DNA of 6,014 nt from assembly GCA_945787595.1 (NCBI GenBank), contig CALZJV010000774.1:1-6014 (forward strand), given 5' to 3'. Positions 1-6,014 of the stretch are shown one piece after another. The notes under the pieces were generated by a model. It was not told the origin of the DNA, searched no databases, and worked only from the letters and a program-made list of their open reading frames with translations. Position 1 is the first letter of the stretch; every line of letters starts with the position of its first letter. The translations under genes and the position numbers were made by a program. This DNA comes from an uncultured Desulfobacterales bacterium. Lineage in GTDB: Bacteria > Desulfobacterota > Desulfobacteria > Desulfobacterales > JAFDCJ01.

Positions 1-2351
1 TTATCCCACGGCTGGCCTTTAAGATCCACCGAGGCGCGGTTGTAAATGATCCTTCTGTTCACCGGCCAGCACCAGGCAAATTCCGGATACAGCCCGATGT
101 TGTTGGGCGCATCCTTCTGGCCGCGGCGGGCCGCCATGTTGCCTTTTTCAGTATAGCTGTTGCAGTACAGCCAGTTGCCCGATGAGGTCGAACCGTCGGC
201 TTGCAGGAAGGCAAAACTGGGCACCAGAGTGCCTTTTTTGTAAGTTTTACCCTTGAGGGTGACATCTTTTACAAAGTAACCGTTGATTTCTTTGGCCACC
301 TTGTGAGGATCGTATTCGCCGTGGGTCAGATAATCCCATTTGAGATTGATAATGGGTTCCGAAAAAGTGCCGCCTTTTTTATACTCGGCCTTGAGTTTAT
401 TGCCCAGTTCCATAATTATCTGGCCATCCGGCAGGCTGTTGCCCAGCGGCTTGGGGCCCTGATAGCGCCATTGACTCCAGCGACCGCTGTTGGTGATGCT
501 GCCTTCCTTTTCAACTGACACAGCAGCCGGCAGGAAAAAGACTTCGGTCTTTATGCTGGCGGCATCCACCCCCGGTCCTTCCCAGAAGGAACCGGTTTCA
601 TTGTCGAAAAGATTGACATTGACCATCCAGTCCAATTTGGCAAAGGCTTTGCGGTTTTTGCCGGCATTGGCGCCGCTACAGGCCGGATTCTGGCCCCAGG
701 CAAAAAATCCCTTGAATGTGCCTTTGTACATCTCATCAAAAAGCGACAGCCAGGAATAATCTTTGCCGTCATCCACTTTCGGCAGCCATTCATAGCCGAA
801 ATCATTGGCGGCAGTGGCATTATCACCGAAAAATGATTTGAGCATGCTGACGGAATACTTGGGATAGTTCTGCCACCAGTTGGCGCTCAGAGCATCGTTG
901 CTTTTGGGGGTCCATTTGCCGTTGTAGGCTGCCAATGATAGGTTCGAGGCCCGGGGGGTTTTTAGGTAGCCGGGCAAGATGTGCCATAGCAGACAGTGAT
1001 CGGTCGATCCCTGTACATTGGATTCGCCGCGCAGGGCGTTGACCCCGCCGCCGGCAACGCCCATGTTGCCCAGCAGCAGCTGAATGATTGCCATGGTGCG
1101 AATATTCTGGACGCCGGTGGTGTGCTGGGTCCAGCCCATGGCATACATGATCGTTCCGGCTTTGCCGCGGGCACCGCTGGCAGAATACGTTTTATATATC
1201 TCCAGCAGGGCTTCCTTGGGTGTACCGGTGATCTCCGATACCAGCTCAGGGTTGTAGCGGGCAAAGTGTTTTTTGAGCAGCTGGAAAACCGTGCGTTCGT
1301 TTTTCAGCGTGCGATCCATTTTGGGGACCCCGTTGGCGTCCATTTCAAAGGCCCATTTGCTTTTGTCGTATTTTCGGGCATCCGAATTGTAGCCCGAGAA
1401 CAGACCGTCATTAAAATCAAAAGCCGGACCAACCAAAAAGGGCGCGTTGGTGTAGTTGGCGACGTATTCCTGAAAATACAGATCATTGTCCAGAATATAT
1501 TTGATCATTCCCCCTAAAAAGGCGATGTCCGTGCCGGATCTAATGGGTGCATAAATATCTGCCTTAGAGGAAGTGCGGGTGAATCGAGGGTCAACGCTAA
1601 TCAGCTTGGCCCCTTTATGCTGCGCTTCAGTGACAAATTTGAAGGATATGGGATGGTTTTCGGCAGCATTACTGCCCATAATCAAAATACAATCACTGTT
1701 TTTGATATCAATCCAGTGATTGGTCATCGCGCCGCGTCCGAACGACTCTGCCAGAGCCGCAACTGTGGCGCTATGTCAGATACGGGCCTGATGTTCGATA
1801 TAGGTGACTCCAACGGCCCGGATCAATGCCTGGTAGATCCAGCATTCTTCATTGTCCAGGGCGGCACTGCCCACCGAGGCGATGCCGGCGGTGCGATTGA
1901 CGACCTGGCCTTTGGCGTTTTGGGCCTCAAAGCTGGCGTCGCGTGTGGCTTTGACACGCTTGGCAATTTCGGTCAGCGCCCAATCCCAGGATACCTTTTT
2001 CCACTCTTTTGAATATGGTGCCCGGTACATGGGGTCGGTAACACGCTCGCTGTTTTCGACGAGCTGGGACAGGGCGGCGCCTTTTGAACACAATGAACCC
2101 CGGTTAATCACATGATCCGGATCACCTTCAATGTTGATGACTCGACCATCGCCTTTCTTGCTGGTATGCACGATGGCACCACAGCCTACCGCGCAATAAC
2201 AGCAGATCGTAGTGGTTTCCTTGGCATACCGGGTTTTGAGCATCTGGGCGTGGGCTTTAACCGGACTCAGATCAAATCCCAGGCCACTGACGGCAAGACC
2301 GGCAGCCGTGGCACCGGTGACCTGGATAAATTCCCGTCGGTTTACCTTCAT
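1..2351 (-). CDS. fdnG: Formate dehydrogenase-N type catalytic (alpha) subunit, selenocysteine-containing, Tat-exported; 3' end beyond window
   Basis: This is the catalytic subunit of a periplasm-facing molybdenum/tungsten formate dehydrogenase, which oxidises formate to CO2 and passes electrons to an iron-sulfur subunit. In the sequence, residues 4-10 (NRREFIQ) are a twin-arginine signal, followed by a hydrophobic stretch and a likely AHA|Q cleavage site after residue 35. A [4Fe-4S] motif follows, with C50, C53, C57 and C88. Codon 192 is TGA followed by His193, matching the Sec-His active site of the family. R441 in the NALRGESNVQG motif matches the conserved active-site arginine region. Reading through the TGA, I followed the frame to residue 783 (D) without another stop. 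Family members are about 1000 residues, so roughly 230 C-terminal residues lie outside the window. The start at 2351 is fixed by the Tat signal and a strong ribosome-binding site. Partner beta and gamma subunits would be expected beyond position 1. Whether it carries Mo or W, and its physiological direction, cannot be told. Confidence 0.95.
1750..1769 (-). promoter_or_regulatory. Bacterial SECIS-like hairpin just downstream of the Sec codon
   Basis: Six nucleotides after the TGA, the mRNA can fold GCCACAG (1769-1763) onto CTCTGGC (1756-1750) around a six-base loop TTGCGG. This gives six base pairs with one C·C mismatch. Bacterial SECIS elements lie inside the coding region directly after UGA and have a short apical stem with a G-containing loop bound by SelB, so position and shape fit. 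The fold was drawn by eye, and the exact SelB-contacting bases are not established. Confidence 0.7.
1776..1778 (-). other. In-frame TGA recoded as selenocysteine (Sec192)
   Basis: The top-strand triplet tca reads TGA on the minus strand, in frame with the formate dehydrogenase start. The upstream residues end in EHQARI, and the frame resumes with HSATVAALAESFGRGAMTNH. This is the exact family context of the active-site Sec (or Cys) followed by His. The frame then stays open for nearly 600 codons of clear family sequence. Recoding is therefore far more likely than a nonsense mutation. It implies that the host has SelA/SelB/SelC/SelD, none of which lies in this window. Confidence 0.93.
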
Positions 2352-2354
2352 AAT

Positions 2355-2363
2355 ACCTCCCTC
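2355..2363 (-). promoter_or_regulatory. Ribosome-binding site of the formate dehydrogenase gene
   Basis: On the minus strand the start codon is preceded by GGGAGGGAGGTATT. The GGAGGT core (2360-2355) lies 3 nt before the ATG at 2351-2349. It is strong, slightly close to the start, and supports initiation at MKVNRREF. Confidence 0.8.
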
Positions 2364-2582
2364 CCTATTGTAGGTTTAAGTTGTCTAACTCGATGCCAAT
2401 CGATTGCAGAACCTAAAGTTAAATACTGACTTCTACCGGCCGATAATTCGCGATGGGCACTCAACCCAATCGGGAAAAATTTTCCGGATGTATCCTCGCT
2501 TTTAATGCATAGACAGATTTCCTCAGGGTGGTTTTGAAGTTTAAGAAAAAGGTTGTTTCCGGTCTGGAATAAAGTATTTAAT

Positions 2583-2788
2583 TGAGGGGTCGGGGAGTTT
2601 CTCAGAGCCGACCCGCTGCATGGATAATCGCCACCGAAACCACATGAACTCGACCCTAAGGCCTCGTAATGAATGAACAGTAATCAAAATGAAAACGGAA
2701 GATTGTGCGCAATGCCGCGATTGGATGTTAAATAAAAGCCGACTGCGCTATAATCATGGGTTTACGCCGAAAACTCCCCGACCCCTCA
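2583..2788. repeat. MITE-like non-coding unit bounded by perfect 18-bp inverted repeats
   Basis: TGAGGGGTCGGGGAGTTT (2583-2600) recurs as its exact reverse complement at 2771-2788, giving a 206-bp unit with a 170-bp interior. Just outside both arms is AATT, reached directly on the left and after a short offset on the right, so the symmetry continues imperfectly. The interior has no ORF longer than about 20 codons and no transposase. The left arm can also fold locally (GGGTCGG 2587-2593 with CCGACCC 2608-2614). A perfect long-armed repeat around a non-coding core is typical of a miniature transposable element or a paired REP element. No clean target-site duplication is visible, so the assignment is tentative. 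Confidence 0.55.
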
Positions 2789-2853
2789 TCTAATTGAAGA
2801 TGGATATAAGAGAAGAAATGGAGTATAGGGTGGCCCCCCTGTCTCCTCCGATT

Positions 2854-2867
2854 AAGTATGCATACTT
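2854..2867. promoter_or_regulatory. Perfect 14-bp palindrome, possible operator
   Basis: AAGTATGCATACTT reads the same on both strands. It lies about 107 bp upstream of the candidate metK -35 box and outside any gene, followed by a second small stem (CCCATA 2871-2876 with TATGGG 2886-2891). A dimeric regulator could bind here, but no known consensus is recognised. A chance palindrome cannot be excluded. Confidence 0.3.
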
Positions 2868-2973
2868 CAACCCATACGGGTAAGATATGGGGTGAACAAT
2901 GTAATTTATAAATATAAACACAGTATTTTAATAATACCCATCATGATTTATACTGCATTTAAAAAGTCGACTA

Positions 2974-3002
2974 TTGACATAAAATAAATGTTGAGATATT
3001 GT
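2974..3002 (+). promoter_or_regulatory. Candidate sigma-70 type promoter for metK
   Basis: A perfect -35 box TTGACA (2974-2979) is followed after 17 bp by TATTGT (2997-3002), which matches the -10 consensus at four of six positions, in a very A+T-rich stretch. A better-looking TATAAA (3002-3007) would need a 22-bp spacer and is less likely. Transcription would start near 3009, giving a leader of roughly 125 nt before metK. Confidence 0.55.
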
Positions 3003-3120
3003 ATAAAGTTTATTGATCTTTTTAATTATCACCTGTTATTGATTACTGCATGAGGGTTCTTCTGCAAATTTCACTCACTATCCTGCTGGCTGGGAAACCC
3101 ACGGATTCATAAACTGAGTT

Positions 3121-3126
3121 AAGGAG
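3121..3126 (+). promoter_or_regulatory. Ribosome-binding site of metK
   Basis: AAGGAG lies 7 nt upstream of the ATG at 3134, an ideal distance. It favours this start over the second ATG two codons later at 3140. Confidence 0.85.
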
Positions 3127-3133
3127 ATATTCT

Positions 3134-4303
3134 ATGGGAATGGAAAAATACTTTTTTACTTCCGAATCGGTGACCGAAGGTCATCCGGATAAGGTAGCGG
3201 ATGCCATATCCGATTCAGTGTTAGACAACATTATGGCCCTGGATAAAAAATGCCGGGTCGCCTGTGAGACGCTGGTTACCACAGGCCTGGCCTTTATTTC
3301 CGGGGAAATCACAACCGAATGTTATGTTGATTTACCCCAGGTCGTGCGGGATACCATACGTGATATCGGTTATTCTTCTTCCCGGATGGGTTTTGACTAT
3401 CAAACCTGTTCGGTCATATCCAGTATTGATCGCCAATCGCCGGATATTGCCCAGGGGGTCAATGTGGGTGAAGGACTCTTCAAGGATCAAGGGGCAGGGG
3501 ACCAGGGATTGATGTTCGGATTTGCTTCGAATGAAACACCTGAATTAATGCCCATGCCGATTACCTTTGCCCATAAGCTTTGTCGCCGTTTGGCCACGGT
3601 TCGCAAAAATGGCTCGCTAGACTTTTTGCGGCCCGACGGGAAATCACAGGTTACCATCGAGTATGAGAATGGAACGCCCAAACGCGTGGATGCCGTGGTT
3701 GTTTCCGCACAGCATAAAGACGATGTGACCTATGAAGATCTGAAAGAGGCAATCATTGAAGAGGTCATAAAAAAAGTGATTCCAAGGGATATGACCGACG
3801 GTGATACCCGCTATTTTATCAATCCTACCGGCAGATTCGTTATCGGCGGTCCCATGGGGGACTGCGGGTTGACCGGTCGCAAAATCATCGTGGATACTTA
3901 TGGCGGTCAGGGAAGCCACGGGGGCGGGTGTTTTTCCGGAAAAGACCCTTCTAAAGTGGACCGTAGTGCGTCATATATGGGCCGACACATCGCTAAAAAT
4001 ATCGTTGCCGCCGGTATCTCTAAAAAATGTGAAATACAAATCGCCTATGCCATCGGTGTGGCCGAACCCGTCTCGGTGATGGTCGATCTGATGGGCACCG
4101 GCGTTGTCCCCAAAAATCGGGTTGAAGAAATCGTCAAAGAGGTATTTGATTTAAGACCTGCCGCTATCATTGAATATCTTGATCTTCTGCGCCCCATCTA
4201 TCGCATGACTTCAGCTTACGGTCACTTCGGAAGAAGTGAAGATGAATTTAGCTGGGAAAAAACAAATAAGGCGGATATCATTCGGGAAAAAGCAGGAATT
4301 TAA
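3134..4303 (+). CDS. metK: S-adenosylmethionine synthetase (methionine adenosyltransferase)
   Basis: This cytoplasmic enzyme condenses methionine and ATP to S-adenosylmethionine, releasing phosphate and diphosphate, and supplies the cell's methyl donor. The 389-residue length is normal for bacterial MetK. Visible family motifs in order are [14 protein letters not shown] (residues 7-20, ATP and metal binding), the active-site loop [11 protein letters not shown] (99-109), the signature [10 protein letters not shown] (120-129), DCGLTGRK (243-250) and the glycine-rich phosphate-binding motif GGGCFSGKD (263-271). The last usually reads GGGAFSGKD, so A to C at residue 267 is a small variation that leaves the glycines and lysine intact. 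The C-terminal YGHFGR (362-367) is also typical. It is preceded by its own likely promoter. An ahcY gene follows 239 bp downstream on the same strand, so the two SAM-cycle genes may once have been co-transcribed. No terminator is evident directly after the stop. Confidence 0.98.
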   Translation: MGMEKYFFTSESVTEGHPDKVADAISDSVLDNIMALDKKCRVACETLVTTGLAFISGEITTECYVDLPQVVRDTIRDIGYSSSRMGFDYQTCSVISSIDRQSPDIAQGVNVGEGLFKDQGAGDQGLMFGFASNETPELMPMPITFAHKLCRRLATVRKNGSLDFLRPDGKSQVTIEYENGTPKRVDAVVVSAQHKDDVTYEDLKEAIIEEVIKKVIPRDMTDGDTRYFINPTGRFVIGGPMGDCGLTGRKIIVDTYGGQGSHGGGCFSGKDPSKVDRSASYMGRHIAKNIVAAGISKKCEIQIAYAIGVAEPVSVMVDLMGTGVVPKNRVEEIVKEVFDLRPAAIIEYLDLLRPIYRMTSAYGHFGRSEDEFSWEKTNKADIIREKAGI

Positions 4304-4382
4304 GGATAGCAAAGACCCTGGACTGTGATACTGACCATTGCTGCCTCAATGTTCACTTTATACGCTTAACTAACATTACAGC

Positions 4383-5729
<1,347 letters not shown>

Positions 5730-5731
5730 TT

Positions 5732-5807
5732 GGAATGCGGCCTCCGGCCCGTAGGGGCCAATGGGGCCTACGCCCCGGAGGGAAGTGGGAATGCGGCCTC
5801 CGGCCCG
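5732..5807 (+). repeat. Direct repeat pair, 20-bp units 56 bp apart
   Basis: GGAATGCGGCCTCCGGCCCG occurs exactly at 5732-5751 and again at 5788-5807, in the G+C-rich spacer between the two convergent ahcY copies. The unit contains internal complementarity (GGCC, CCGG), like REP-family sequence. Confidence 0.8.
5741..5781. terminator. Hairpin between convergent ahcY copies, possible bidirectional terminator
   Basis: CCTCCGG (5741-5747) pairs with CCGGAGG (5775-5781). Inside it CGTAGG (5751-5756) pairs with CCTACG (5767-5772), with further C-G pairs around an AAT loop. The structure starts 12 nt after the stop of the plus-strand copy. No T-tract follows on either strand, so it is not a classical intrinsic terminator and may instead be a REP-like transcript-end hairpin. 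Confidence 0.45.
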
Positions 5808-5820
5808 GAAGCCGCCTTCC
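5807..5820 (-). terminator. Short hairpin directly after the minus-strand ahcY stop
   Basis: GGAAG (5807-5811) and CTTCC (5816-5820) form a five-pair stem around a CCGC loop, 2 nt beyond the minus-strand stop codon. There is no T-tract; a role in transcript ending is only a possibility. Confidence 0.3.
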
Positions 5821-5822
5821 GA

Positions 5823-6014
5823 TTACGTCCCCATTTCCCAGGACGCCAGATACTTTTTCTGTTCCGCGGTCAGCCTGTCAATCGTAATTCCCATGGCAGC
5901 CAGCTTCTCTTTGGCAATCATTTTATCAATTTTTTCTGGGACCGCATACACTTCTTTAGCCAGCGGTTTTTTAAGTTTCACCATATATTCGATGCTCAGC
6001 GCCTGGTTGGCAAA
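5823..6014 (-). CDS. ahcY: S-adenosylhomocysteinase, second copy, C-terminal 63 residues only (5' part beyond window)
   Basis: This is the 3' end of another SAH hydrolase gene, reading leftward and meeting the first copy tail to tail. The visible residues run from FANQALSIEY to [11 protein letters not shown] and then TAA (5825-5823). They align without gaps to the last 63 codons of the plus-strand copy (5538-5729), with 13 nucleotide differences in 192. Only three are amino-acid changes (V to I, N to K, A to T, plus-strand copy to this copy); the other ten are silent. The visible part has no stop or frameshift. The catalytic and NAD-binding regions lie to the right of the window, so whether the gene is intact cannot be seen. 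If it is, it probably supplies the cell's SAH hydrolase activity in place of the broken copy. Confidence 0.92.
   Translation of the reverse strand, partial: FANQALSIEYMVKLKKPLAKEVYAVPEKIDKMIAKEKLAAMGITIDRLTAEQKKYLASWEMGT

Larger units (their letters stand above)
2352..3133. other. Divergent intergenic spacer between the formate dehydrogenase and metK genes
   Basis: I see no convincing gene in these 782 bases; the open frames are short and lack family resemblance. The spacer holds the formate dehydrogenase ribosome-binding site at its left edge. It also holds a 13-base A/T palindrome (GGAAAA-A-TTTTCC, 2473-2485), a MITE-like inverted-repeat unit (2583-2788), a perfect 14-bp palindrome (2854-2867) and the metK promoter and leader. 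From about 2895 to 3045 it is markedly A+T-rich, as is usual for a promoter region. I found no confident promoter for the leftward gene. Confidence 0.7.

Noticed and set aside
1776..1778. TGA as a true stop making the formate dehydrogenase a pseudogene
   Set aside because: It sits exactly at the family's Sec position, is followed by the conserved His and a SECIS-like hairpin, and the downstream frame stays open and family-like to the window edge.
2380..2400. Sigma-54 promoter for the formate dehydrogenase gene
   Set aside because: A TGGCAT-like element occurs on the minus strand, but no TTGC-type -12 element lies at the required distance.
201..2429. Several plus-strand and off-frame minus-strand open frames of 60-173 codons across the formate dehydrogenase region
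   Set aside because: They are shadows of the high-G+C coding frame, with no ribosome-binding sites or recognisable domains.
2641..2725. Short 20-codon ORF from ATG near 2674 inside the inverted-repeat unit
   Set aside because: It has no ribosome-binding site, no similarity to a known peptide, and lies inside a repeat element.

Overview
The window looks like chromosomal DNA from an anaerobic, probably sulfate-reducing or syntrophic bacterium of the Desulfobacterota (former Deltaproteobacteria). This rests on a Tat-exported selenocysteine formate dehydrogenase, a one-carbon/methyl-cycle gene pair (metK, ahcY), moderate G+C genes with A+T-rich spacers, and REP-like palindromes between genes. 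The taxonomic call is inference; no marker gene is present.

Layout. Positions 1-2351 (minus strand) hold most of a formate dehydrogenase-N type catalytic subunit. It starts at 2351 and runs off the left edge. An in-frame TGA at 1776-1778 is read as selenocysteine (residue 192) and is followed at once by a SECIS-like hairpin, so the gene is intact across the window. Positions 2352-3133 form a 782-bp divergent spacer with a MITE-like inverted-repeat unit (2583-2788), a perfect 14-bp palindrome and a candidate metK promoter. Positions 3134-4303 (plus) encode complete S-adenosylmethionine synthetase. Positions 4304-4542 carry a composite REP palindrome bracketed by a second inverted repeat. Positions 4543-5729 (plus) are an S-adenosylhomocysteinase gene broken by an internal deletion plus frameshift. 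Positions 5730-5822 are a G+C-rich repeat and hairpin spacer. Positions 5823-6014 (minus) are the 3' end of a second, about 93% identical ahcY copy pointing the opposite way.

Function. MetK makes SAM from methionine and ATP. Methyltransferases turn SAM into S-adenosylhomocysteine, which AhcY hydrolyses to homocysteine and adenosine, so metK and ahcY are two steps of the activated methyl cycle. Formate dehydrogenase is divergently oriented and separately expressed; it oxidises formate (or reduces CO2) outside the cytoplasmic membrane.

The main point of interest is the tail-to-tail ahcY duplication. In the 192-nt overlap the copies differ at 13 sites, 10 of them silent. This argues for a real duplication with both copies long under selection, followed by recent breakage of the plus-strand copy. 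It argues against an assembly artefact. No wholly new system is evident.
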